Part shown: in pieces, positions 1-11,202 of the stretch
How positions within the stretch are numbered: position 1 is the stretch's first letter
Layout: the number at the start of each line of letters is the position of its first letter
DNA from: Euglena gracilis
Taxonomy: Eukaryota; Euglenida; Euglenophyceae; Euglenales
NCBI GenBank assembly: GCA_039621445.1
Contig: CP154954.1
Span: forward strand, 51,191,847 to 51,255,846
DNA: 64,000 nucleotides
Reading direction: 5' to 3'
The notes under the pieces: generated by a model
Databases searched by the model: none
The model's input: the letters and a program-made list of their open reading frames with translations, nothing else
What the model was told of the DNA's origin: nothing
Program-made: the position numbers and the translations under genes

Positions 1-474
1 GTTCAGGCTGATGATGATCACCAATGGCAGGGATATGATTGCCAATGATTCGGCTATCACAACGTGCATCTGAGGCCGCAACTGGTCAACCAGGGCTGGG
101 GTCGGGGGGGGTGAGATTGCAGGGAGGGGTCAGTCGAGCTTTTCAGCCAAACGCCAATCTCGCAAAGGGGATGGGATGAGGCAGAGCCGAGGTGGCAGTG
201 TCTGTGCCACAAAAGGAGCGGAATGACGTGCATTGTTGTCACCCCCCCCCCCTTTCACCTCCAGTCCTCCTGCAGCCCCGCCGGGTCGCCCAGAAGGTCC
301 GCATGCCTCGGCCTATCAGTTAATGTTGCTTGGGTTCGCGACCAGTTTGTTGTGACATTTCGGTGGCTTCGCAGCGCAGCCGTTAGCGTGGCAGTGTGTC
401 GCCCAGTGGCAGAACTGAGCACACCCCAGCGGCCATGGCAAGGAATTGGGCAAGGTGGGGGAAAGGGAGAATGG

Positions 475-1001
475 CAGGGATGGATGGGAAGCCTTGAGGG
501 GGGGGGGGGGGGGTAGGACCCCCCCTCCCGACACGGAGGGGGGGGGGGTGGGTCGACCCCCCCCCTCCTACCACCAAACTGGGGGGGGGGCCGAAATTTT
601 TTCGATTTCATGGACGGGCAAAGGGCAGGAAATCGTGTCGGAATCGGGCAAAATCACCTGATTTGTGTTGATCGACCCAAAAATGCTCAGGTGAGTTTTG
701 AATTTTTTGACCATGTTTTTGGGGAAAACACCACACATCAAAAAAATGGGCAATATGGCCAAAAGTCAGCAAAAGGGGTGTTTTTTTGCTCATTTTCCGG
801 CGCGCAGCGCCGGAAGAAAATTTTCGGCTATTTTTGCTCCCTGTCAAGGGGGGGGGGTGGGGGGTCCGGACCCCCCCAACATCTAGGGGGGAGGGTGGTC
901 CGGACCCCCCCCTACCACCTTACCCCCCCCAGGGGGGGGGGGTGGTCGGGACCCCCCCCTACCACCAACCTCAATACCGAAGGGCTTCCAATCCATCCCT
1001 G
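475..1001. mobile_element. hAT-like non-autonomous element in array unit 1
   Basis: The 527-bp insertion interrupts a unit whose uninterrupted form is seen in all other copies. It is flanked by the exact 8-bp duplication GAGAATGG (467-474 and 1002-1009). The ends form imperfect inverted repeats beginning CAGGGATGGAT. The interior has long G and C runs, a 7-bp-stem hairpin CCGGCGC-GCA-GCGCCGG at 797-813 followed by GAAAATTTT, and no transposase. The 8-bp duplication and CAGGG tip fit the hAT superfamily; this assignment is inference because no transposase is present. Confidence 0.85.
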
Positions 1002-1567
1002 GAGAATGGGCTTGCCAGGCCCACAAGTCGCATTGACTGGAAGTGGGGGGGGCGTTGCAGCACCTTCTCCCGTGCAGGCGGCCCCCGGTGCTGCTTTCTC
1101 TGTTCGTTCCCTGCCTGGCCCCTGTGGCAGCCAGCAGTGTGATTTTGGCGGGGAGGGGGTTGCACAGGCTGATGATGACCATCAAAGCAGGTGAGTTCTG
1201 AATCGAATGATGGCAGTAACTCTTGGCTGACGCCGGGTCCCAGGGGGCAGGAGAGGGCAGCACTTTTGGGGGTATCACCGTGTGGGTGCAATTGAAGACA
1301 GGCGCTAGAGGCGCTGATTGTGTTGATGCCCATGAGGACACCAATCGGTGCAGGTGAGTTGGATGACCACTGATTATGACCGATTTGTCCCGCTGCGGCC
1401 CTGACATTTTGCAGCATGACATCAGGCGGCATGGAAGGTGGGGAAGTCAGTAACTGCAGCAGTGGCAGCTCCCAGGTACAGCAGCGGAAGTTTTTTTGTG
1501 AGGGGTGTGGTCTTTTGGGGCACCCGCATCAGGGTCACGGAGGGGAGTGAAGGGCGGTGGGTGTTGC

Positions 1568-2605
1568 GTTCAGGCTGATGATGATCACCAATGGCAGGGA
1601 TATGATTGCCAATGATTCGGCTATCACAACGTGCATCTGAGGCCGCAACTGGTCAACCAGGGCTGGGGGTCGGGGGGAGGGTGGGGGGATGGCAGGGAGG
1701 GGTCAGTCGAGCTTTTCAGCCAAACGCCAATCTCGCAAAGGGGATGGGATGAGGCAGAGCCGAGGTGGCAGTGTCTGTGCTACAAAAGGAGCGGAATGAC
1801 GTGTTTTGTTGCCACCCCCCTTTTTCACCTCCAGTCCTCCCTCCTGCAGCCCCGCCGGGTCGCCCAGAAGGTCCGCATCCCTCGGCCTATCAGTTAATGT
1901 TGCTTGGGTTCGTGACCAGTTTGTTGTGACCTTTTGGTGGTTTCGCAGCGCAGCCGTTGGCGTGGCAGTGTGTCGCCCAGTGGCAGAACTGAGCACACCC
2001 CAGCGGCCATGGCAAGAAATTGGGCAAGGTGGGGGAAAGGGAGAATGGGCCTGCCAGGCCCACAAGACGCATTGACTGGAAGTGGGGGGGCGTTGCAGCA
2101 CCTTCTCCCGTGCAGGTGGCCCCCGGTGCTGCTTTCTCTGTTCGTTCCCTGCCTGGCCCCTGTGGCAGCCAGCAGTGTGATTTTGGCGGGGAGGGGGTTG
2201 CACAGGCTGATGATGACCATCAAAGCAGGTGAGTTCTGAATCGAATGATGGCAGTAACTCTTGGCTGACGCCGGGTCCCAGGGGGCAGGAGAGGGCAGCA
2301 CTTTTGGGGGTATCACCGTGTGGGTGCAATTGAAGACAGGCGCTAGAGGCGCTGATTGTGTTGATGCCCATGAGGACACCAATCGGTGCAGGTGAGTTGG
2401 ATGACCACTGATTATGACCGATTTGTCCCGCTGCGGCCCTGACATTTTGCAGCATGACATCAGGCGGCATGGAAGGTGGGGAAGTCAGTAACTGCAGCAG
2501 TGGCAGCTCCCAGGTACAGCAGCGGAAGTTTTTTTGTGAGGGGTGTGGTCTTTTGGGGCACCCGCATCAGGGTCACGGAGGGGAGTGAAGGGCGGTGTGT
2601 GTTGC
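1568..2605. repeat. Representative long unit, subtype 1
   Basis: A 1038-bp unit. Relative to the short unit it contains an extra segment of about 260 bp holding two CAG|GTGAGT sequences (perfect eukaryotic 5' splice consensus) and a TTTTGCAG|C acceptor-like site. Subtype 1 is confined to the first array. Confidence 0.85.
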
Positions 2606-5600
2606 GTTCAGGCTGATGATGATCACCAATGGCAGGGATATGATTGCCAATGATTCGGCTATCACAACGTGCATCTGAGGCCGCAACTAGTCAACCAAAG
2701 CTGGGGGTCGGGGGGAGGGTGGGGGGATGGCAGGGAGGGGTCAGTCGAGCTTTTCAGCCAAACGCCAATCTCGCAAAGGGGATGGGATGAGGCAGAGCCG
2801 AGGTGGCAGTGTCTGTGCCACAAAAGGAGCGGAATGACGTGCATTGTTGCCAACTCCCCTTTTCACCTCTAGTCCTCCCTCCTGCAGCCCCGCCGGGTCG
2901 CCCAGAAGGTCCACATCCCTCGGCCTATCAGTTAATGTTGCTTGGGTTCGTGACCAGTTTGTTGTGACCTTTTGGTGGTTTCGCAGCGCAGCCGTTGGCG
3001 TGGCAGTGTGTCGCCCAGTGGCAGAACTGAGCACACCCCAGCGGCCATGGCAAGAAATTGGGCAAGGTGGGGGAAAGGGAGAATGGGCCTGCCAGGCCCA
3101 CAAGATGAAGATGGAAGTGGGGGGGCGTTGCAGCACCTTCTCCCGTGCAGGTGGCCCCCGGTGCTGCTTTCTCTGTTCGTTCCCTGCCTGGCCCCTGTGG
3201 CAGCCAGCAGTGTGATTTTGGCGGGGAGGGGGTTGCACAGGCTGATGATGACCATCAAAGCAGGTGAGTTCTGAATCGAATGATGGCAGTAACTCTTGGC
3301 TGACGCCGGGTCCCAGGGGGCAGGAGAGGGCAGCACTTTTGGGGGTATCACCATGTGGGTGCAATTTGAAGACAGGCGCTGGAGGCGCCGGTTGTGTTGA
3401 TGCCCATGAGGACACCAATCGGTGCAGGTGAGTTGGATGACCACTGATTATGACCGATTTGTCCCGCTGAGGCCCTGACATTTTGCAGCATGACATCAGG
3501 CGGCATGGAAGGTGGGGAAGTCAGTAACTGCAGCAGTGGCAGCTCCCAGGTACAGCAGCGGAAGTTTTTTTGTGAGGGGTGTGGTCTTTTGGGGCACCCG
3601 CATCAGGGTCACGGAGGGGAGTGAAGGGCGGTGGGTGTTGCGTTCAGGCTGATGATGATCACCAATGGCAGGGATATGATTGCCAATGATTCGGCTATCA
3701 CAACGTGCATCTGAGGCCGCAACTGGTCAACCAAAGCTGGGGGTCGGGGGGAGGGTGGGGGGATGGCAGGGAGGGGTCAGTCGAGCTTTTCAGCCAAACG
3801 CCAATCTCGCAAAGGGGATGGGATGAGGCAGAGCCGAGGTGGCAGTGTCTGTGCCACAAAAGGAGCGGAACGACGTGCATTGTTGCCACCTCCCCTTTTC
3901 ACCTCCAGTCCTCCCTCCTGCAGCCCCGCCGGGTCGCCCAGAAGGTCCGCATCCCTCGGCCTATCAGTTAATGTTGCTTGGGTTCGCGACCAGTTTGTTG
4001 TGACCTTTTGGTGGCTTCGCAGCGCAGCCGTTGGCGTGGCAGTGTGTCGCCCAGTGGCAGAACTGAGCACACCCCAGCGGCCATGGCAAGAAATTGGGCA
4101 AGGTGGGGGAAAGGGAGAATGGGCCTGCCAGGCCCACAAGATGCATTGACTGGAAGTGGGGGGGCGTTGCAGCACCTTCTCCCGTGCAGGCGGCCCCCGG
4201 TGCTGCTTTCCCTGTTCGTTCCCTGCCTGGCCCCTGTGGCAGCCAGCAGTGTGATTTTGGCGGGGGGGTTGCACAGGCTGATGATGACCATCAAAGCAGG
4301 TGAGTTCTGAATCGAATGAAGGCAGTAACTCTTGGCTGACGCCGGGTCCCAGGGGGCAGGAGAGGGCAGCACTTTTGGGGGTATCACCGTGTGGGTGCAA
4401 TTGAAGACAGGCGCTGGAGGCGCCGGTTGTGTTGATGCCCATGAGGACACCAATCGGTGCAGGTGAGTTGGATGACCACTGATTATGACCGATTTGTCCC
4501 GCTGAGGCCCTGACATTTTGCAGCATGACATCAGGCGGCATGGAAGGTGGGGCAGTCAGTAACTGCAGCAGTGGCAGCTCCCAGGTACAGCAGCAAAAGT
4601 TTTTTTGTGAGGGGTGTGGTCTTTTGGGGCACCCGCATCAGGGTCACGGAGGGGAGTGTGGGGCGGTGGGTGTTGCGTTCAGGCTGATGATGATCACCAA
4701 TGGCAGGGATATGATTGCCAATGATTCGGCTATCACAACGTGCATCTGAGGCCGCAACTGGTCAACCAGGGCTGGGGGTCGGGGGGAGGGTGGGGGGATG
4801 GCAGGGAGGGGTCAGTCAAGCTTTTCAGCCAAACGCCAATCTCGCAAAGGGGATGGGATGAGGCAGAGCCGAGGTGGCAGTGTCTGTGCTACAAAAGGAG
4901 CGGAACGACATGCATTGTTGCCACCCCCCCCCTTTTCACCTCCAGTCCTCCCTCCTGCAGCCCCGCCGGGTCGCCCAGAAGGTCCGCATCCCTCGGCCTA
5001 TCAGTTAATGTTGCTTGGGTTCGCGACCAGTTTGTTGTGGCCTTTTGGTGGCTTCGCAGCGCAGCCGTTGGCGTGGCAGTGTGTCGCCCAGTGGCAGAAC
5101 TGAGCACACCCCAGCGGCCATGGCAAGAAATTGGGCAAGGTGGGGGAAAGGGAGAATGGGCCTGCCAGGCCCACAAGACGCATTGACTGGAAGTGGGGGG
5201 GCGTTGCAGCACCTTCTCCCGTGCAGGCGGCCCCCGGTGCTGCTTTCTCTGTTCGTTCCCTGCCTGGCCCCTGTGGCAGCCAGCAGTGTGATTTTGGCGG
5301 GGGGGGGGGGTTGCACAGGCTGATGATGACCATCAAAGCAGGTGAGTTCTGAATCGAATGAAGGCAGTAACTCTTGGCTGACGCCGGGTCCCAGGGGGCA
5401 GGAGAGGGCAGCACTTTTGGGGGTATCACCGTGTGGGTGCAATTGAAGACAGGCGCTGGAGGCGCCGGTTGTGTTGATGCCCATGAGGACACCAATCGGT
5501 GCAGGTGAGTTGGATGACCACTGATTATGACCGATTTGTCCCGCTGCGGCCCTGACATTTTGCAGCATGACATCAGGCGGCATGGAAGGTGGGGAAGTCA

Positions 5601-6490
5601 GTAACTGCAGCAGTGGCAGCTCCCAGGTACAGCAGCAAAAGTTTTTTTGTGAGGGGTGTGGTCTTTTGGGGCACCTGCATCAGGGTCACGGAGGGGAGTG
5701 TGGGGCGGTGGGTGTTGCGTTCAGGCTGATGATGATCACCAATAGCAGGGATATGATTGCCAATGATTCGGCTATCACAACGTGCATCTGAGGCCGCAAC
5801 TGGTCAACCAAAGCTGGGGGTCGGGTGGGGGGGGGGGGGGCAGGGAGGTCAGGGCTTTTCAGCCAAACGCCAATCTCGCAAAGGGGATGGGATGAGGCAG
5901 AGCCGAGGTGGCAGTGTCTGTGCCACAAAAGGAGCGGAACGACGTGCATTGTTGCCACCCCCCCCCCCCTTTTCACCTCCAGTCCTCCCTCCTGCAGCCC
6001 CGCCGGGTCGCCCAGAAGGTCCGCATCCCTCGGCCTATCAGTTAATGTTGCTTGGGTTCGCGACCAGTTTGTTGTGGCCTTTTGGTGGCTTCGCAGCGCA
6101 GCCGTTGGCGTGGCAGTGTGTCGCCCAGTGGCAGAACTGAGCACACCCCAGCGGCCATGGCAAGAAATTGGGCAAGGTGGGGGAAAGGGAGAATGGGCCT
6201 GCCAGGCCCACAAGACGCATTGACTGGAAGTGGGGGGGCGTTGCAGCACCTTCTCCCGTGCAGGCGGCCCCCGGTGCTGCTTTCTCTGTTCGTTCCCTGC
6301 CTGGCCCCTGTGGCAGCCAGCAGTGTGATTTTGGCGGGGAGGGGGTGCATGGAAGGTGGGGTGTGGAAGTCAGTAACTGCAGCAGTGGCAGCTCCCAGGA
6401 ACAGCAGCGGAAAGTTTTTTGTGAGAGGTGTGGTCTTTTGGAGCACCCGCATCAGGGTCACGGAGGGGAGTGTGGGGCGGTGGGTGTTGT

Positions 6491-7248
6491 GTTCAGGCTG
6501 ATGATGATCACCAATGGCAGGGATATGATTGCCAATGATTCGGCTATCACAACGTGCATCTGAGGCCGCAACTGGTCAACCAGGGCTGGGGGTCGGGGGG
6601 GGTGGGATGGCAGGGAGGGGTCAGTCGAGCTTTCAGCCAAACGCCAATCTCGCAAAGGGGATGGGATGAGGCAGAGCCGAGGTGGCAGTGTGCCACAAAA
6701 GAAGCGGAATGACGTGCATTGTTGTCACCCCACCCCTTCACCTCCAGTCCTCCTGCAGCCCCGCCGGGTCGCCCAGAAGGTCCGCATGCCTCGGCCTATC
6801 AGTTAATGTTGCTTGGGTTCGCGACCAGTTTGTTGTGACATTTCGGTGGCTTCGCAGCGCAGCCGTTAGCGTGGCAGTGTGTCGCCCAGTGGCAGAACTG
6901 AGCAAACCCCAGCGGCCATGGCAAGGAATTGGGCAAGGTGGGGGAAAGGGAGAATGGGCCTGCCAGGCCCACGAGACGCATTGACTGGAAGTGGGGGGGG
7001 GCGTTGCAGCACCTTCTCCCGTGCAGGTGGCCCCCGGTGGTGCTTTCTCTGTTCGTTCCCTGCCTGGCCCCTGTGGCAGCCAGCAGTGTGATTTTGGCGG
7101 GGAGGGGGTGCATGGAAGGTGGGGAAGTCAGTAACTGCAGCAGTGGCAGCTCCCAGGAACAGCAGCGGAAAGTTTTTTGTGAGAGGTGTGGTCTTTTGGA
7201 GCACCCGCATCAGGGTCACGGAGGGGAGTGTGGGGCGGTGGGTGTTGT
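6491..7248. repeat. Representative short unit
   Basis: A 758-bp unit equal to the long unit minus about 260 bp. The junction reads GGGGGTGCATGGAAGG, whereas the long unit has GGGGGTTGCA at the left end and GGCATGGAAGG at the right end of the missing segment. The shared GCA suggests an original deletion at short microhomology, later spread through the arrays. Both GTGAGT sites are lost. Confidence 0.85.
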
Positions 7249-7898
7249 GTTCAGGCTGATGATGATCACCAATGGCAGGGATATGATTGCCAATGATTCG
7301 GCTATCACAACGTGCATCTGAGGCCGCAACTGGTCAACCAGGGCTGGGGGTCGGGGGGTGGGATGGCAGGGAGGGGTCAGTCGACCTTTTCAGCCAAACG
7401 CCAATCTCGCAAAGGGGATGGGATGAGGCAGAGCCGAGGTGGCAGTGTCTGTGCCACAAAAGGAGCGGAATGACGTGCATTGTTGTCACCCCCCCCCTTT
7501 CACCTCCAGTCCTCCTGCAGCCCCGCCGGGTCGCCCAGAAGGTCCGCATGCCTCGGCCTATCAGTTAATGTTGCTTGGGTTCGCGACCAGTTTGTTGTGA
7601 CATTTCGGTGGCTTCGCAGCGCAGCCGTTAGCGTGGCAGTGTGCCGCCCAGTGGCAGAACTGAGCACACCCCAGCGGCCATGGCAAGGAATTGGGCAAGG
7701 TGGGGGAAAGGGAGAATGGGCCTGCCAGGCCCACGAGACGCATTGACTGGAAGTGGGGGGGCGTTGCAGCACCTTCTCCCGTGCAGGTGGCCCCCGGTGC
7801 TGCTTTCTCTGTTCGTTCCCTGCCTGGCCCCTGTGGCAGCCAGCAGTGTGATTTTGGCGGGGAGGGGGTTGCACAGGCTGATGATGGACAGATCAAAG

Positions 7899-8117
7899 CA
7901 GGTGAGTTATGATGGCAGTAACTCTTGGCTGACGCTGGGTCCCAGGGGCAGGGGAGAGGGCAGCACTTTTGGGGGTATCACCGTGTGGGTGCAATTGAAG
8001 ACAGGCGCTGGAGGCGCTGGTTGTGTTGATGCCCATGAGGACACCAATCGGTGCAGGTGAGTTGGATGACCACTGATTATGACCGATTTGTCCCGCTGAG
8101 GCCCTGACATTTTGCAG
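7899..8117 (+). other. Splice-site-like signals in the long-unit-specific segment
   Basis: In this long unit, donor-like CAG|GTGAGT sites fall at 7901/7902 and 8056/8057 and an acceptor-like TTTTGCAG at 8110-8117. Polypyrimidine-AG stretches also precede the segments near 7508 and 7787. Chaining the candidate exons from the first acceptor gives an in-frame stop, so a spliced protein is not supported. The sites recur in every long unit and could act as decoy or real splice signals if the array is transcribed. Confidence 0.35.
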
Positions 8118-9664
8118 CATGACATCAGGCGGCATAGAAGGTGGGGAAGTCAGTAACTGCAGCAGTGGCAGCTCCCAGGTACAGCAGCGGAAGTTTTTTT
8201 GTGAGGGGTGTGGTCTTTTGGAGCACCCGCATCAGGGTCACGGAGGGGAGTGTGGGGCGGTGGGTGTTGTGTTCAGGCTGATGATGATCACCAATGGCAG
8301 GGATATGATTGCCAATGATTCGGCTATCACAACGTGCATCTGAGGCCGCAACTGGTCAACCAGGGCTGGGGGTCGGGGGGGGTGGGATGGCAGGGAGGGG
8401 TCAGTCGAGCTTTTCAGCCAAACGCCAATCTCGCAAAGGGGATGGGATGAGGCAGAGCCGAGGTGGCAGTGTCTGTGCCACAAAAGAAGCGGAATGACGT
8501 GCATTGTTGTCACCCCCCCCCCTTTCACCTCCAGTCCTCCTGCAGCCCCGCCGGGTCGCCCAGAAGGTCCGCATGCCTCGGCCTATCAGTTAATGTTGCT
8601 TGGGTTCGCGACCAGTTTGTTGTGACATTTCGGTGGCTTCGCAGCGCAGCCGTTAGCGTGGCAGTGTGTCGCCCAGTGGCAGAACTGACCACCCCCCAGC
8701 GGCCATGGCAAGGAATTGGGCAAGGTGGGGGAAAGGGAGAATGGGCCTGCCAGGCCCACGAGACGCATTGACTGGAAGTGGGGGGGGGGCGTTGCAGCAC
8801 CTTCTCCCGTGCAGGTGGCCCCCGGTGGTGCTTTCTCTGTTCGTTCCCTGCCTGGCCCCTGTGGCAGCCAGCAGTGTGATTTTGGCGGGGAGGGGGTGCA
8901 TGGAAGGTGGGGAAGTCAGTAACTGCAGCAGTGGCAGCTCCCAGGAACAGCAGCGGAAAGTTTTTTGTGAGAGGTGTGGTCTTTTGGAGCACCCGCATCA
9001 GGGTCACGGAGGGGAGTGTGGGGCGGTGGGTGTTGTGTTCAGGCTGATGATGATCACCAATGGCAGGGATATGATTGCCAATGATTCGGCTATCACAACG
9101 TGCATCTGAGGCCGCAACTGGTCACCGGGGGTTGGGGGTGGGGGGGTGGGATGGCAGGGAGGGGTCAGTCGACCTTTTCAGCCAAACGCCAATCTCGCAA
9201 AGGGGATGGGATGAGGCAGAGCCGAGGTGGCAGTGTCTGTGCCACAAAAGGAGCGGAATGACGTGCATTGTTGTCACCCCCCCCCCTTCACCTCCAGTCC
9301 TCCTGCAGCCCCGCCGGGTCGCCCAGAAGGTCCGCATGCCTCGGCCTATCAGTTAATGTTGCTTGGGTTCGCGACCAGTTTGTTGTGACATTTCGGTGGC
9401 TTCGCAGCGCAGCCGTTAGCGTGGCAGTGTGCCGCCCAGTGGCAGAACTGAGCACACCCCAGCAGCCATATCAAGGAAAGGAGAATGGGCCTGCCAGGCC
9501 CACAAGATGCATTGACTGGAAGTGGGGGGATGTTGAACTGTTTTCTGGCACGACCTGTCTTATAAACCCCCCCCCCAAGCAACGGGGCGTGGTTCCCCGT
9601 TATTGGCATAATGTTTTTTTTTGACCTTTTCCTCTTCCCCGTTATTTGAGCACATTCCGTCTTC

Positions 9665-9841
9665 ATGTTGAGATCACTGACACATCCTCCTTTTTATGAA
9701 TATGATGAGTGTTACAAACTTGAGATCCGAGACCTTGAATATGATTTTGACCCGTCCCTTATTCCGTTTGTACCAACCGCACTCCCCTCAGGCAAGCGTC
9801 GTGGAATATTTTCGTTGTTGCTAACCGCTTGGGCCAAAAAA
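9665..9841 (+). other. Short reading frame conserved between copies
   Basis: An open stretch of about 59 codons, acidic and tyrosine-rich near its start (PPFYEYDECYKLEI) and ending near LLLTAWAKK. The other copy (38030-38206) keeps the frame with about two residue changes, then the frames diverge at an A-run. I do not recognise the product and see no clear splice sites. It could be an exon fragment of unknown identity or chance conservation within a recent duplication. Confidence 0.25.
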
Positions 9842-10372
9842 ACGGAGGGTGCCCCATATTGGCACCATATTTTACGGCCTGCCCCCTGCCCCGTAAAAGG
9901 ACACTGCCCCATTATTTGGGGGGGGGTAATTTCTTTTTCCATATGTGTGTTCTTTGAGATGATGAGATGCCTCTGGTGTTGTTTTTGCTTCTCCTGAGTA
10001 GCTGACATAATCAGCAGGTGTTGTTTTTTGAAATGGTTGTGCTTATCAAGGTTAACTGTCACCGCGCCATAAAAAGGAATTTTTCTTCTTCTTGCGCTTT
10101 GCACCGAAAGTTTTTTTTTTTAGCATTTTTGAATTATTTGTCGAAAACTGCCTGCATTTGTCCAATTTGCGGAGCAGGGGGCCAAATTTTCATCTCACAC
10201 CAGAAAAGCAGTCATCGTTTTGGCCTTTCGTCAAACCCAGGTGGTTCTCACAGTCGACATTCTGTTCTGCAACTGCCCTAAAATCTTAAAATTGTCTGAA
10301 ATGATGATTTTCGCAATACAATCCCTATTCTCATGACACTCACATTTCACATGTTTTCTGTTTTGGCAATAG

Positions 10373-10500
10373 ATGTTCTCGTTGCATCTCAGGACGAAGG
10401 CGAAAAGGATGTCACCGAGGAAGCGTTGTCGTCCTGGCAATGCAAGCGCTTCGAACAGTTTTTGAAGAAGGCCCTGGCGGACACCATTTCAGCGGCAAAG
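10373..10500 (+). CDS. TRAP1-like exon a (copy 1)
   Basis: The acceptor is TTTTGGCAATAG. I place the end at AAG|GTGGCG because the join to exon b then has the same spacing before RLVDSPA as other TRAP1 proteins. A stronger donor, GCG|GTAAGG, lies 72 bp downstream (end at 10572), is also phase 0 and would insert 24 residues. The 128 bp are identical in the second copy, whereas the 72-bp stretch has a Val/Glu difference, which favours the shorter form. Confidence 0.75.
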
Positions 10501-11169
10501 GTGGCGTCCGGGAATGGCTCAATGTTGGATGTGTATCGGATGCGTATTGCAGAGCCTAGGACATGGACAGCGGTAAGGTCCGAGAAACAAAGCCTCATTT
10601 CCTGGAATGCAAAAGCATCACACAGCATCACCTGGGGTTTTTGTTTCTTTTGGCTGATTCCGGAGCTTACCCATCCTGGCATTGCCCACTCAACCCCAAA
10701 CCTGACCACCCCCATTTTACCAAACCCTGGTGCAATGAGGGTGTCGCATAAGCCGAGGAGAACCCCATCCCAGGCTTCTTTTAACTCAGAAGACCCACAG
10801 GGGGGCCAGTGGCCCAGCAATTTGGGTTTCGCCGAGAAGTGCCAAAAAAATTTGGGGAAATGCTTTGAGAAGCCCAAATTTGGGGGGTCCCCCAAGAGGG
10901 GGTGGGGGGACCCTTCCCCCCCCCCCCGGGGGGGTCTTAAAAAAAAACGCCTGCCCCATCCCCAGGGTTCGATATAAGGAGGGCGTACATGGTTTAGGTG
11001 GGGGGGGTGTCCCCCCCCCCTGAGGGGTCCAGCCAACCAGCAGTGTTTTTTCCGACTAGCAACAGGTTCCAGCCTCAAACCCTCATGAAAAGCTTTAATT
11101 AATGTCAAGCCGTTCGGGTGGCTGGATGGTGACGGATTTTTTTTGCATTTGGGGATGCAAAAAACGGTC

Positions 11170-11202
<33 letters not shown>

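Larger units (their letters stand above)
1..9529. repeat. Tandem array 1, mixed long and short units
   Basis: Direct tandem copies of one unit. Using the GTTCAGGCTGATGATGATC landmark, units start at 1, 1568, 2606, 3642, 4677, 5719, 6491, 7249, 8271 and 9037. Spacings are 1567 (contains a 527-bp insertion), 1038, 1036, 1035, 1042, 772, 758, 1022 and 766, followed by a truncated terminal unit. Units from 1568 to about 6490 are one subtype (GACCTTTTGGTGG, CAAGAAATTGGGC) and later ones another (GACATTTCGGTGG, CAAGGAATTGGGC). Unit 1 has the second type left of its insertion and the first type right of it, which suggests unequal crossing-over or conversion. Many short reading frames exist on both strands, but none continues across unit borders, so I do not call genes. 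Confidence 0.97.

Noticed and set aside
1703-2470. Frames of up to 255 codons in array units, mostly minus strand
   Set aside because: They are proline- and histidine-rich, overlap open frames on the other strand, shift with single-base indels between units, and stop inside each unit.
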